A stretch of DNA of 64,000 bases from WTFY01 sp026713925 (lineage in GTDB: Bacteria; Pseudomonadota; Gammaproteobacteria; UBA4575), in contig OY759361.1 of the NCBI GenBank assembly GCA_963662355.1, positions 1,798,001 to 1,862,000 on the forward strand, written 5' to 3'. A program made the translations under genes and the position numbers. Below the pieces are notes generated by a model that worked only from the letters and a program-made list of their open reading frames with translations, searched no databases and was not told the origin of the DNA. This document shows positions 53,003-62,862 of the stretch, in pieces (position 1 is the stretch's first letter; the number at the start of each line of letters is the position of its first letter).

Positions 53003-54052
53003 TTAGATCAGCAAATCTTCGTAAGGAGAATTCTGATACGATTCTACTTGTAATACTGCAGATTTCCATGCCTCACTGACATGTAACTCCTGATAGGAAA
53101 GTGGACTTTTCCCCCCGTGCATCCGGGTGAAGCGAATCTGGGAAACTGGATTGTTATAATCCTTCAACTGCTCGACAACTTGTGCAGCCTGTTCACCAGC
53201 ATTGCAGATCAAAACCATATCACAACCAGCCTCCAGGGCTCTTTGCGTACGGACCAGGTACTGATCACTGCAGGCGGCAGCTTTCATGCTAAGATCATCG
53301 CTGAACAGAACGCCCTTGAAACCCAGCTGATCACGCAATACCGTACCCAACCACTTTCTGGAAAAGGTTGCAACATTATTATCTATTCTCTCATACACAA
53401 CATGTGCGCTCATGATCCCAGCTATTCCCTGATCAATCAGACGCCGGAATGGCACGATATCTTGCATCAAAATGTCCTGATAACTACGGGTATCAATAGG
53501 CAAATCGATATGTGAATCTGCAGATACACCGCCATGTCCAGGGAAATGCTTACCTACTGCCTGCATACCTGCCCTACGCATGCCTCGGGTGTAATGTACC
53601 GCCAAGTCAGCAACAACTTCCGGATTCTTGTGAAAGGAACGCTCATCTATAACCTGGCTAATTCCAAAATTCAGGTCCAGGACCGGAGCAAAACTGAAAT
53701 CAATTCCAATGGATCTGAGTTCTGCAGCCATCAGCCACCCAGTAACCTCTGCCAGCCTGCAGGCACGCTGGGGGTCCATATCATAGACCTCTCCCAGTCC
53801 TTCTATGGCAGGCAAAGCTGTAAATTCTTCACGAAAACGTTGGACACGACCCCCTTCCTGGTCGGTTGCAACCAGCAACCTGGGGTGGCGCAAGGCATGA
53901 ATCTCGTTCACCAGATCAATTAAACCTGAAACTGAAGTGAAATTCCGGCTGAACAGAATCACTCCCCCGACCTGGGGGGATGCCAAAAGATCGCGCTCTT
54001 GTACTGACAATGTGTCAGCACCAAGATCTACCATAAGTGGACCAAGTGACAT
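53003..54052 (-). CDS. nagZ: Beta-N-acetylhexosaminidase
   Basis: Cytoplasmic glycoside hydrolase family 3 enzyme of murein recycling; removes GlcNAc from anhydro-muropeptides. 349 residues: KHFPGHG at 168-174 with the mobile acid/base loop SADSH, the nucleophile Asp in SDDLSM (251-256), and VATDQEGGRVQRF. Start ATG. A near-perfect inverted repeat lies 49 bases upstream (separate entry). Confidence 0.95.
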   Translation of the reverse strand: MSLGPLMVDLGADTLSVQERDLLASPQVGGVILFSRNFTSVSGLIDLVNEIHALRHPRLLVATDQEGGRVQRFREEFTALPAIEGLGEVYDMDPQRACRLAEVTGWLMAAELRSIGIDFSFAPVLDLNFGISQVIDERSFHKNPEVVADLAVHYTRGMRRAGMQAVGKHFPGHGGVSADSHIDLPIDTRSYQDILMQDIVPFRRLIDQGIAGIMSAHVVYERIDNNVATFSRKWLGTVLRDQLGFKGVLFSDDLSMKAAACSDQYLVRTQRALEAGCDMVLICNAGEQAAQVVEQLKDYNNPVSQIRFTRMHGGKSPLSYQELHVSEAWKSAVLQVESYQNSPYEDLLI

Positions 54053-54100
54053 GTACGAATATTTAGCTAATCAAGTAAAGAGTAGAAGACATGCACCCAT

Positions 54101-54142
54101 TTTATTCAGCGAATCAGACCCATAAAGTGGATTCTGAATAAA
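54101..54142. repeat. Imperfect inverted repeat upstream of nagZ
   Basis: TTTATTCAG-CG-AATC and GATTC-TGAATAAA are complementary except for a two-base bulge; the loop is 14 bases. It sits in the 284-base divergent nagZ/zapE gap, 49 bases before the nagZ start. It could be an operator or a 5'-leader hairpin of nagZ. The stem is A-T-rich, with no T run typical of a terminator. Confidence 0.45.
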
Positions 54143-54336
54143 TGAAAGAAAAACAATGCAGCTATTTCATACAATATGTAATACAAAATACGGTATTGGC
54201 CAGAGCCCTGTATCGGTACACTTGTGCGAACACCGCATGGCCACATAAATCCATCACAGTATATAGTATTGCCTGAACGGGGAACATACACGGAACTTGT
54301 GCAACAAATTTTCCAAGCTCTACAAAGCAACACAAA

Positions 54337-55437
54337 ATGATTGAATCAGCTTACAGGAAACTGCTGGATACACAGCAGATCGTACAGGATTCGGAACAGA
54401 AAAATACGGTGATGGCACTACAGACCTTGCAACACAACCTTAATCGCCACAAGCCAAATGAGACTTTATTCAGCCGTATTACAACGTTCCTATCGTGCAA
54501 GCCCTGTGATGCGAATATAAAGGGACTGTACATCTGGGGTGGAATTGGACGTGGAAAAACGTTTTTGATGGATTTATTTTTCTCCAATCTCCATATTCAA
54601 AATAAATTACGCTTGCATTTTCATAAGTTCATGGATGAAGCTCACGAAATGCTGAAGAATCACAGGAACAAGGTAGACCCTCTAAAGCGGGTTGCCCGTG
54701 AATTTTCTGACAAGGCAAAAGTACTATGCCTAGACGAATTCCTTGTGAACGATATCGGTGATGCAATGATTATCTCAGAGCTATTGAAAGGACTTTTCGA
54801 AAACAACACCATACTGGTTACCACATCCAATATTGAACCAGATTTGCTGTATAAAAATGGGTTACAACGAGAAAGATTTTTACCTGCAATAGACTTGCTT
54901 CAAATACATACCAATATCATCAGATTAGGCGGTGAAACTGATTACAGATTTGAAACCCTGCAGACTGAAGGTGTTTACAACACACCAGTAAATGAAGCTT
55001 CACAAGACTGGCTGGAACATCATTTCTTAAGTCTCAGTTCCGAAAAAAATGATGGCTCATGGGGGAAAATCCAGATCAAGGGCCGCACCCTGCAAGCTAT
55101 TCGTTACTCAACAAAAATTGCTTGGTTTGATTTCGGGGAACTCTGTGCGGGACCACGCAGCACGTCCGACTATATCGAACTTGCAAAGCGGTTCAATACA
55201 ATCTTAATTTCACATGTGCCTGTTTTTAAGAACAGGGATGACCAGGCAAGAAGATTCATAAACCTTGTAGACGAGTTTTATGATCGTAATGTAAAGTTAA
55301 TCCTGTCTGCTGAAGCCTATCCGGATTCACTGTATCAAGGCTCACGACTTCACAGTGAATTTAGGCGCACCACTAGCCGGCTGACTGAAATGCAGTCACT
55401 AGAATATTTAGAAAAGCAACATCATCCAGATCAATAA
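54337..55437 (+). CDS. zapE: Cell division protein ZapE (AFG1-like ATPase)
   Basis: 366 residues; AAA-type ATPase with Walker A GGIGRGKT at 68-75, LHFHKFMDEAHEML, CLDEFLVNDIGDAM (Walker B), TTSNIEPDLLYKNGLQRERFLPAI and WFDFGELCAGPRS. It acts at the Z-ring under some stress conditions. Start ATG. mdh follows by 18 bases, so co-transcription is likely. Confidence 0.94.
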   Translation: MIESAYRKLLDTQQIVQDSEQKNTVMALQTLQHNLNRHKPNETLFSRITTFLSCKPCDANIKGLYIWGGIGRGKTFLMDLFFSNLHIQNKLRLHFHKFMDEAHEMLKNHRNKVDPLKRVAREFSDKAKVLCLDEFLVNDIGDAMIISELLKGLFENNTILVTTSNIEPDLLYKNGLQRERFLPAIDLLQIHTNIIRLGGETDYRFETLQTEGVYNTPVNEASQDWLEHHFLSLSSEKNDGSWGKIQIKGRTLQAIRYSTKIAWFDFGELCAGPRSTSDYIELAKRFNTILISHVPVFKNRDDQARRFINLVDEFYDRNVKLILSAEAYPDSLYQGSRLHSEFRRTTSRLTEMQSLEYLEKQHHPDQ

Positions 55438-55455
55438 ATTTACTAGGAACAATAC

Positions 55456-56433
55456 ATGAAACCAACTGTACGAATTGCAGTCACAGGTGCTGCAGGAAAT
55501 ATCGGGTATGCAGCCGCATTCCGCATCTCTGCTGGAGGCATGCTGGGCACTGACCAGCCTGTTATCCTGCAACTGATTGAAATTGAACCTGCACTCCAAG
55601 CCCTGAAAGGCGTTGAAATGGAATTGCTTGACTGTGCTTTTCCGCTACTCGAAAACGTAATTACTACTTCAGATATCGAGACTGGCTTTAAGGATACGGA
55701 TTATGCATTGCTTGTTGGTGCCAAACCACGTACCAAAGGCATGGAACGCAGTGACTTGCTTGGTGATAACGGGAAAATTTTTGGACCACAAGGTCGTGCT
55801 TTAAACAACCACGCATCACGCGGTGTGAAGGTCCTCGTCATAGGCAACCCTGCAAATACCAATGCACTGATTGCTATGAACAATGCGCCCGATTTATCAC
55901 CTTCACAATTCTCTTCCATGATGAGACTGGACCATAATCGTGCCCTCAATCAACTCTCCCTGAAAACCAGGTCACGCACTACAGAAATTAAACACCTGAC
56001 TGTTTGGGGAAACCATTCACTGACCCAGTATCCGGATATCAGTCATTGCAGCATCAATGGCAAGGATGCCACCTCACTGGTAGAAACTTCATGGTACAGG
56101 GAACAATTTATTCCCAGTGTACAAAAACGCGGTGCAGAAATTATCAATGCAAGAGGGGCATCGTCAGCAGCCTCGGCTGCTTCAGCTGCAATCGACCACA
56201 TGCGCGACTGGGTATTCGGTACGCCCGGAGAAGACTGGACAAGCATGGGCATTCCATCCACAGGTGATTACGGCATTTCTGAGGGACTCATGTACTCCTT
56301 TCCAGTTCGCTGCAGAAATGGCAGGTGCGAAGTCGTTCAGGGTCTGCACATGGACGATTTCAGTATAGACATGATCCAAGCAACGGAAAAAGAACTGCTA
56401 GAAGAACGCGATGCCGTAAAAGCTTTGCTTTAG
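55456..56433 (+). CDS. mdh: Malate dehydrogenase
   Basis: NAD-dependent conversion of malate to oxaloacetate in the TCA cycle. 325 residues of the cytoplasmic-type MDH: VTGAAGNIGYAAAFRI, GAKPRTKGMERSDLL, GNPANTNALIA, RLDHNRALNQ and VWGNHSLTQYPD with the catalytic His. AGGA ribosome site seven bases before ATG. The sdh operon lies about 2 kb downstream on the other strand. Confidence 0.96.
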   Translation: MKPTVRIAVTGAAGNIGYAAAFRISAGGMLGTDQPVILQLIEIEPALQALKGVEMELLDCAFPLLENVITTSDIETGFKDTDYALLVGAKPRTKGMERSDLLGDNGKIFGPQGRALNNHASRGVKVLVIGNPANTNALIAMNNAPDLSPSQFSSMMRLDHNRALNQLSLKTRSRTTEIKHLTVWGNHSLTQYPDISHCSINGKDATSLVETSWYREQFIPSVQKRGAEIINARGASSAASAASAAIDHMRDWVFGTPGEDWTSMGIPSTGDYGISEGLMYSFPVRCRNGRCEVVQGLHMDDFSIDMIQATEKELLEERDAVKALL

Positions 56434-56447
56434 ATGTTTACACCTTC

Positions 56448-57155
56448 TCACTCTGTAATTAAGTCGTCTATATATTCAACTACCACATCAGGCCGGTCTT
56501 CCGGCACATAGTGACCTACCCTTTCTATCACATGAAACCGGGTAGGCCCCTTGGTTGTGGCCTTCAGCCTTCGACCTGACTCCACAGGCATCCAAGCATC
56601 ATGTAGTGCCCAGCAAACCATAGTTGGGCATGTGATCTGGCTATGGTCCACACTAAGCGTCTCTTCGCTGGTCGGTTCACTACAAACTTTTACTAAAGAC
56701 TTGATTCCATGCAGACCTGGCCCACGTGCCCGATGCAAAAGATAGCTCTGTTTGTTATGAAGTAAAAACCTGACAGGCACCGCCACCATGATCATGCCCT
56801 ACAGAGCAACCTTACCTTCCAGGCCCAATCCTTCAACAACCCCTTTGATAGCCTCAGCTTGATTGGTCAGCGTGTGTTTGACGTCGTCTAGCAGCATATC
56901 GGACTGACCATACCCAATCATATCCACCGCATAGGTCTGATAACGGTCTTCGAGATGACTTTGTACATGCCGCCGCAAACGTGCGTTGGTCGGAATTCCA
57001 TGAACCATTAATATTGCCTGACCACATGTTCTATACACTAACGAGCATCCCCAGCCTGACAAGCAAGGAGGTACTATTGTTGCGGGTGGTGGAACATGGT
57101 GTTCAAAGCATCTACATACCTTGATCGAATAGCAGGAATAATTAGCACTGAACAA
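56448..57155 (-). pseudogene. Alpha/beta-hydrolase with nonsense codon and core deletion
   Basis: The N-terminal part (from about 57,030) reads GQAILMVHGIPTNARLRR, the oxyanion-side motif, then MIGYGQSDMLLDD and EGLGLEGKVAL. A TAG (56801-56799) follows, then in the same frame the C-terminal part, with CPTMVCWALHDAWMPVESG (acid residue) and ERVGHYVPEDRPD (catalytic His). The middle of the fold, including the GxSxG nucleophile elbow that should come just after KVAL, is missing. One stop plus an internal deletion make it non-functional. Confidence 0.85.
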
Positions 57156-57242
57156 CTATTTCCAGTTGTCACAGTTTTGCAAGCTCGAGTGCGGATAATT
57201 CAATCTAGATGAACTTCAAACGTGACTCCATGCATGACCTGA

Positions 57243-57788
57243 CTACTGTAGAACATTGCCTGAGTAGGGGATACTCTGCAAAGGAACTTCAATGCCTTCT
57301 GTAAGCAGGAAGTTTTGCTGGGATTGGTCATGCACTATAAATGAATGACCCTGCTGATTACAAAAAGACAACCATTTGAATAAAAAACGATTCATCTTCC
57401 ATCTTGTTAGCAAGGAAGAACATGCCGAGTTGGTGTACTTGGGCCAGCCTCTATTTTTGCACTTGAAGGATTGGCTGATCACTTCGGCCTGTAGCGCATC
57501 ATAATAAATTCTCAGTTTAAGATCAGGATAAGCCAAAAAACCGTGATGCGCATCAGTAAAATAATAGGTCAGTGCAATTGTCGAGGTATACCGAGTCTGT
57601 TCAAGAACCTGTAAATATAAATCCATGCCTTGGGCAACACACGACACTGCAATGGGCGGCATTGAGTCTTTATGGCCACATAACTTGCGAAGGCGAATGT
57701 AGTTGGCTTCATACATCTCCATCAGCCCTGCGAAAGAGTTGGGTAATGGGGGTGCCAAATATCGTTTATGCCGACAGGTGTTTTTCAT
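57243..57788 (-). CDS. DUF1249 family protein
   Basis: 181 residues with the DUF1249 (YqiB-like) pattern: PNSFAGLMEMYEANYIRLRKL, RYTSTIALTYYF, LKLRIYYDALQAEV and NRFLFKWLSFCNQQGHSF (each only partly quoted). The protein is about 30 residues longer than usual at the C-terminus. Function unknown; cytoplasmic. ATG start. It lies between the hydrolase relic and sdhE without close neighbours. Confidence 0.85.
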   Translation of the reverse strand: MKNTCRHKRYLAPPLPNSFAGLMEMYEANYIRLRKLCGHKDSMPPIAVSCVAQGMDLYLQVLEQTRYTSTIALTYYFTDAHHGFLAYPDLKLRIYYDALQAEVISQSFKCKNRGWPKYTNSACSSLLTRWKMNRFLFKWLSFCNQQGHSFIVHDQSQQNFLLTEGIEVPLQSIPYSGNVLQ

Positions 57789-57905
57789 TTATGTGATATA
57801 CGGTGAACTCCACCTATATTGACATACAAATTAAAAAAAATTCAATAACTGATGTGCCGAAAAAACCCTGGTTATATGAGCACATGGCCTTAACCGGTAT
57901 ATGGA

Positions 57906-58136
57906 TCACTCACGAATGCATTCTATAACCTTATTTATATACTGGTCGTGTGATTTCTGACTCCCGATAAGTAAGGCATACAATTCCGAGTCTTGCATAT
58001 TAAGCATGAATTCAAAAGCACGTTTCAATTCAGGCTCAGCACTTGGGTAGTGACAATCAAGAAATTTTCGTGTCAGGATGTCCAGTTCTTTGGTACCACG
58101 GCGACAACTCCAGAGCAGCTTATGCATATCTTCCAT
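57906..58136 (-). CDS. sdhE: FAD assembly factor SdhE
   Basis: 76 residues; assists covalent attachment of FAD to SdhA. The family motif RGTKELD is at 13-19, followed by FLDCHYP and a helical bundle. It is 14 bases downstream of sdhB, the last gene of the sdh operon, which fits its role. Confidence 0.93.
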   Translation of the reverse strand: MEDMHKLLWSCRRGTKELDILTRKFLDCHYPSAEPELKRAFEFMLNMQDSELYALLIGSQKSHDQYINKVIECIRE

Positions 58137-58150
58137 CTACCTGCCCAGCC

Positions 58151-58927
58151 TTATCCCGTAGCAATAAGTTTTTTAATTTCTGCAATTGCCTTTGCTGGAT
58201 TCAGACCTTTAGGACAGGTATTTGTGCAGTTCATGATCGTATGGCACCGGTAAAGCTTAAACGAATCTTCCAACTGTTCCAGACGATCTGTAGTGGCTTC
58301 ATCCCGGCTGTCTGCAATCCACCGGTAAGCCTGTAACAATACGGCAGGACCTAAGTAACGATCACTGTTCCACCAGTAACTGGGGCAACTCGTAGAACAA
58401 CAGGCACACAAAATGCATTCTTCCAACCCCTCCAGTTTTTCACGGTCATTCTTGGATTGCAGCCGCTCCCGGCCTGAAGGTGGCTGGGATTCAGTTTTCA
58501 TCCAAGGCTTGACGGATGCATACTGCTTATAAAATCTGCTTAGATCCACTACCAAGTCCTTGACGACAGGCATGTGTGGCAATGGATAAATTTTCAGATC
58601 ACCCTTGATGTCCTTGATAGCTTTTATGCATGCCAGAGTATTTAAGCCATTAATATTCATTGAGCAGGAACCACAAATGCCTTCGCGGCACGAGCGACGA
58701 AACGTCAGGGTAGAATCCATTTCATTCTTTATTTTGATCAATGCATCCAGCACCATTGGACCACACGTATCCAAATCGACTTCATAAGTATCGGCACGGG
58801 GATTCTCATCACTGTCAGGGTCGTAGCGATAAACAATCACTCTTTTTATAGTGTGACTATCCACAATAGCCGGGTAATTTTTACCTGGCTTCACGATAGA
58901 GTTGGCAGGAAGATTAAATTGCGCCAT
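58151..58927 (-). CDS. sdhB: Succinate dehydrogenase iron-sulfur subunit
   Basis: About 258 residues with the 2Fe-2S ligands CREGICGSCSMN, the 4Fe-4S site CILCACCSTSCPSYWW and the 3Fe-4S site CHTIMNCTNTCPKGLNP. ATG 58927 has AAGGAGG seven bases upstream, so it is preferred over ATG 58933, which has it only one base away. Complex II of the respiratory chain and TCA cycle. Confidence 0.96.
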   Translation of the reverse strand: MAQFNLPANSIVKPGKNYPAIVDSHTIKRVIVYRYDPDSDENPRADTYEVDLDTCGPMVLDALIKIKNEMDSTLTFRRSCREGICGSCSMNINGLNTLACIKAIKDIKGDLKIYPLPHMPVVKDLVVDLSRFYKQYASVKPWMKTESQPPSGRERLQSKNDREKLEGLEECILCACCSTSCPSYWWNSDRYLGPAVLLQAYRWIADSRDEATTDRLEQLEDSFKLYRCHTIMNCTNTCPKGLNPAKAIAEIKKLIATG

Positions 58928-58939
58928 GCACATGCCTCC

Positions 58940-60733
58940 TTAATAAATCCTGGCCTTGGGTGGAATTACTTCAACCGCATCAGTCTGCGTATACATATGT
59001 ACCGGCCGGTACTCAATCGTCACATCACCTTGCTCATTCAGCGCTGCCAGTGAGTGTTTCATCCAATTCTCGTCATCACGCTCTGGATAGTCATCACGTG
59101 CCTGTGCACCACGGCTTTCAGTTCGGTTCAATGCAGATTGTGCCGTAACAATCGCCTGAGGCATTAAATTAGCTAGCTCTATAGCTTCAACCAAATCCGT
59201 ATTCCAAACCATAGAGCGGTCGGTTACTTTTATGTCGTCCAGTTGGGAAAACAGCTCCTTGAGTTTTACCAGCCCTTTTTCGATCAGATGTCCTGTTCTG
59301 AACACTGCAGCATGGTTTTGCATCGTTTTTTGCATTTCCATACGCAGCTTTGCAGTTGTAATTTCACCATCAGCATGACGCAACTTATCAAAGCGGTTCA
59401 ACGCTGAATCTATCGCAGTATCCTGCAATTTGTCATGCGGCTGCCCGGGTTTTACCAATTCCGCAGCACGCAAGGCCGCTGCCCTGCCGAATACAATTAA
59501 GTCCAGTAAAGAATTCGAGCCCAAGCGATTGGCGCCATGCACTGACACACAAGCTGCCTCGCCAATTGCCATCAAACCAGGCACGACGTAGTCGGGATTC
59601 CCGTCTTTCAGTGTCACTACCTCACCCTGATAGTTTGTTGGAATGCCGCCCATGTTGTAATGAACTGTCGGTATAACAGGTATAGGTTCACAAGTTACGT
59701 CTATGCCCGCAAAAATTCTGGCAGATTCTGCAATGCCCGGAAGCTTTGCATAAATCAAGTCTGCTCCCAGGTGCTCCAGATGCAGATGGATATGATCTTT
59801 CTCTTCTCCAACCCCCCGACCTTCATTGATTTCAATAGTCATGGAGCGGCTAACTACATCCCGTGATGCAAGGTCTTTTGCATTAGGTGCATACCGCTCC
59901 ATGAAACGCTCACCTTCTGAATTTGTCAAAAACCCGCCTTCACCCCGAACACCTTCGGTTATCAGGCATCCTGAACCATAAATCCCGGTAGGATGAAACT
60001 GCACAAATTCCATATCCTGCAATGCAAGTCCAGCACGCAGTACCATTGCATTTCCATCACCTGTGCAGGTATGCGCTGAGGTGCAAGAAAAATAAGCACG
60101 CCCATAACCTCCTGTAGCTAACAGTACCATGTGAGCACGAAAGACATGCAACTCACCTGTAGCAAGATCCCATGCAAGTACGCCTTTGCAAGTACCTTCA
60201 TCGTCCATGAGTAAATCAATTGCAAAATATTCAATAAAAAATTCTGCGTTGTGCTTCAGGGATTGTTGATAAAGAGTATGCAAGATCGCATGGCCTGTTC
60301 TGTCAGCGGCAGCACAGGTTCTTTGGGCAATTCCTTCCCCGAAGTGCGTGGTCATGCCCCCAAAAGGACGTTGATAAATACGGCCATCTTCGGTGCGCGA
60401 AAATGGAACACCATAATGTTCCAGTTCCACAACAGCAGGTATCGCCTCACGGCACATGTATTCAATGGCATCCTGATCACCTAACCAGTCAGAACCCTTG
60501 ACCGTGTCATACATGTGCCAGCGCCAATCATCTTCCCCCATGTTTGCGAGAGCCGCACTCATCCCACCCTGTGCAGCCACAGTGTGACTTCTAGTCGGAA
60601 ATACTTTTGTTATGCATGCAGTTGAAAGCCCGCTTGCCGTCATACCCAGTGTTGCACGCAGCCCTGCGCCACCTGCGCCTACCACCACTACATCACAAAC
60701 ATGCTCGATCAACTTGTATGCTTTGCCTGTCAC
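58940..60733 (-). CDS. sdhA: Succinate dehydrogenase flavoprotein subunit
   Basis: 597 residues. FAD-binding GAGGAGLRATLGM, the covalent-FAD His in SHTVAAQGGMSA, active-site stretches FHPTGIYGSG and GVRGEGGFL, and VHGANRLGSNSLLDL near the C-terminal part. Normal length. Seven bases upstream of sdhB. Confidence 0.97.
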   Translation of the reverse strand: MTGKAYKLIEHVCDVVVVGAGGAGLRATLGMTASGLSTACITKVFPTRSHTVAAQGGMSAALANMGEDDWRWHMYDTVKGSDWLGDQDAIEYMCREAIPAVVELEHYGVPFSRTEDGRIYQRPFGGMTTHFGEGIAQRTCAAADRTGHAILHTLYQQSLKHNAEFFIEYFAIDLLMDDEGTCKGVLAWDLATGELHVFRAHMVLLATGGYGRAYFSCTSAHTCTGDGNAMVLRAGLALQDMEFVQFHPTGIYGSGCLITEGVRGEGGFLTNSEGERFMERYAPNAKDLASRDVVSRSMTIEINEGRGVGEEKDHIHLHLEHLGADLIYAKLPGIAESARIFAGIDVTCEPIPVIPTVHYNMGGIPTNYQGEVVTLKDGNPDYVVPGLMAIGEAACVSVHGANRLGSNSLLDLIVFGRAAALRAAELVKPGQPHDKLQDTAIDSALNRFDKLRHADGEITTAKLRMEMQKTMQNHAAVFRTGHLIEKGLVKLKELFSQLDDIKVTDRSMVWNTDLVEAIELANLMPQAIVTAQSALNRTESRGAQARDDYPERDDENWMKHSLAALNEQGDVTIEYRPVHMYTQTDAVEVIPPKARIY

Positions 60734-60740
60734 AACTTAT

Positions 60741-61106
60741 TCATAAAACAATTTTGAGGAGTGCAGCAATTCCAACGACTGTTAGCAGAACACAGATTAG
60801 GTTCAACAGTATTAACGAGACAGCCTTAAGCCAGCCGCGTACATAGTCTTCGATAATAACCTGCATACCAAGTTTTGTATGGTAGAAAGTGGTTACAACA
60901 AGCAACATCAGAAGTGTCATGACAACAGGGGACTGAAGCCACCTCACAACTGCCTCATGGCTTGCACTTCCCAGCATAGCTACAGAAAAGGCAAGCCAGA
61001 CCACAATTGGTACCAGGACTGCAGCTGTAAGTCGCTGCATCCACCAATGCACTACAGCCTCCTTGCCAAAACCCGGAATCCCAGAAAAAAGAGATCGCAA
61101 TGACAT
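60741..61106 (-). CDS. sdhD: Succinate dehydrogenase membrane anchor SdhD
   Basis: About 121 residues with three membrane helices; the region VHWWMQRLTAAVLVP and HTKLGMQVIIEDYV hold the quinone/haem-site residues typical of SdhD. The open frame extends to 61148, but ATG 61106 follows the sdhC stop directly and removes a tail unlike the family. Confidence 0.92.
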   Translation of the reverse strand: MSLRSLFSGIPGFGKEAVVHWWMQRLTAAVLVPIVVWLAFSVAMLGSASHEAVVRWLQSPVVMTLLMLLVVTTFYHTKLGMQVIIEDYVRGWLKAVSLILLNLICVLLTVVGIAALLKIVL

Positions 61107-61108
61107 AT

Positions 61109-61504
61109 TTAGATCCAGAACCTGCCGTTCAGCCAGGCAACTGACCAAACAACTACTGTCAGTAAAAGGGTTGCAACTATAACCAGTATTCCCGAATTCC
61201 TAGTAGCGTCAATTCCAAATCCATAGCCTGCATCAAAAACCAAGTGACGCACCCCATTGAACAGGTGCATGAACAGCGCCACGGTCCACAAAACCAAAAA
61301 TATCTGACCAAAAAGGCTTGAAACAAGAATCCTAACTACTTCATAAGCTGCTGGGCCTGCTGCGACCGAAACCAGTACTATTACCAGCAACAGCGCACCC
61401 ACAGCAAGAACTACCCCTGTGAATCGATGAAGAATCGATATGACCATCGCGAGTGGCCATCGATAAATTTGCAAATGTGGTGACAGTGGCCTGCCTTGTT
61501 TCAC
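61109..61504 (-). CDS. sdhC: Succinate dehydrogenase cytochrome b556 subunit
   Basis: 131 residues, three membrane helices. Quinone-site ILHRFTGVVLA and the haem-ligand His in LFNGVRHLVFD. GTG start with AGGAG seven bases upstream. First gene of sdhCDAB-sdhE. Confidence 0.94.
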   Translation of the reverse strand: MKQGRPLSPHLQIYRWPLAMVISILHRFTGVVLAVGALLLVIVLVSVAAGPAAYEVVRILVSSLFGQIFLVLWTVALFMHLFNGVRHLVFDAGYGFGIDATRNSGILVIVATLLLTVVVWSVAWLNGRFWI

Positions 61505-61662
61505 TGTGCACTCCTAAAAAATATGCAAATAGACATGTTAAGAAACATACGACCAATGTACAGGGGTCATCCAAATGTTTTATGCTTACTATCAGATACT
61601 ACCTGATTAACCTGTCATTGAACATATTCCCAGAGAATCTCAAGTGATAACAACCAGTTAAC

Positions 61663-61691
61663 ACATATCGATACTAAAAAATATGATATGT
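61663..61691. repeat. Inverted repeat in sdhC/ygfZ divergent region
   Basis: ACATATC (61663-61669) and GATATGT (61685-61691) are perfectly complementary around a 15-base A-T-rich centre, in the 253-base gap between sdhC and ygfZ (61505-61757). It may be an operator; no regulator is identified. Confidence 0.25.
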
Positions 61692-61757
61692 TCAAGTGCG
61701 TATCAGCTAAAGGTAAGCTTAATAGCAAATGATTGTTAGATTTTTACACAAACTCGT

Positions 61758-62801
61758 ATGAGCAACGAATGGCTTGAATTCCTGGGTGACCAAGGTGCAA
61801 CCTTCGAAAATGATCGGGTGCTTACCTTAGGCTTACAGTCCGAGTCTTGCGAGACAAACCACACTTGCGTATGTGAACTCACTTCTCTGGGTCTGATTCA
61901 CGCAACAGGCGAGGAGGCGGGGAGCTTTCTATATGGTCAGTTCACCAATGACCTGAAGCAGGTTACAACCCACCTCAGCCAACTGAGCAGTTACTGCAAC
62001 CCCAAAGGTAGAATGTTGTCAATTTTCAGGCTTTTCAAGCGGGATGAGGATTATTATTTGATTCTACCGAGAGATGTTCTGGAAATGACATTAAGGAAAC
62101 TTACCCTGTTCAAGCTCAGAGCTAAGGTTGATTTGTTTGACAAGTCCGGGCAATTTGCTCTGCTCGGAGTAGCTGGGCCTGAAACAGAGACTGTCCTTCG
62201 GTGCATGAACATCGAAATCCCTCGAAATGAAAATGAGTGCATACAGGAGGATGAGTTCACAATGATTCGCCTACCAGGGGAAGGCACTAGAGTACTGTTC
62301 ATGAGTACTCCTGATAAAGCCGTTTCTCTCTGGGTGCAATTGTCTGAAAAACTGCCGGTCATGACTTCCAGATTGTGGGAAATGCATGACATATACAGCG
62401 GAATCCCTCAGATTACTGCCAATACGACTGAAACATTTACTCCGCAAATGACCAATCTGGAAATCATCAACGGAGTAAGCTTCACCAAAGGCTGTTACCC
62501 CGGCCAAGAAGTCGTAGCACGCACCCACTATCTGGGTAAACCCAGCCGCCGTATGTACCGGGCCACCATAAAGACGAATCATGCACCTGAACCCGGAACC
62601 AACATTTTCTCCCTGGAGAAAGGCAGTCAGGCTGTGGGTAAGATCGTGATGTCCCAGATGGCATCAAACGACGATGCCTCTGCATTAGTCGTATTGCGAA
62701 CTGAGCTACAGAATGACCGGAATTTACATATCGAATCGACAACTGGAGCACCAGTTTCCATACAGACATTGCCCTATTCCCTAGAACCTAATCCAGCCTG
62801 A
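61758..62801 (+). CDS. ygfZ: Folate-binding iron-sulfur repair protein YgfZ
   Basis: 347 residues of the GcvT-like YgfZ family, tetrahydrofolate-dependent factors that help maintain Fe-S enzymes. The signature KGCYPGQEVVART contains the conserved Cys; LSQLSSYCNPKGRML and the N-terminal LIHATGEEAGSFLYGQ are typical. Its neighbourhood with sdh (Fe-S enzyme) is common. Confidence 0.93.
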   Translation: MSNEWLEFLGDQGATFENDRVLTLGLQSESCETNHTCVCELTSLGLIHATGEEAGSFLYGQFTNDLKQVTTHLSQLSSYCNPKGRMLSIFRLFKRDEDYYLILPRDVLEMTLRKLTLFKLRAKVDLFDKSGQFALLGVAGPETETVLRCMNIEIPRNENECIQEDEFTMIRLPGEGTRVLFMSTPDKAVSLWVQLSEKLPVMTSRLWEMHDIYSGIPQITANTTETFTPQMTNLEIINGVSFTKGCYPGQEVVARTHYLGKPSRRMYRATIKTNHAPEPGTNIFSLEKGSQAVGKIVMSQMASNDDASALVVLRTELQNDRNLHIESTTGAPVSIQTLPYSLEPNPA

Positions 62802-62862
62802 TGAGGATAATCCTGGAGGTTAGCTCCACAGTATTCCAGCTTTTCCTGTGAGCATTAGAGTT

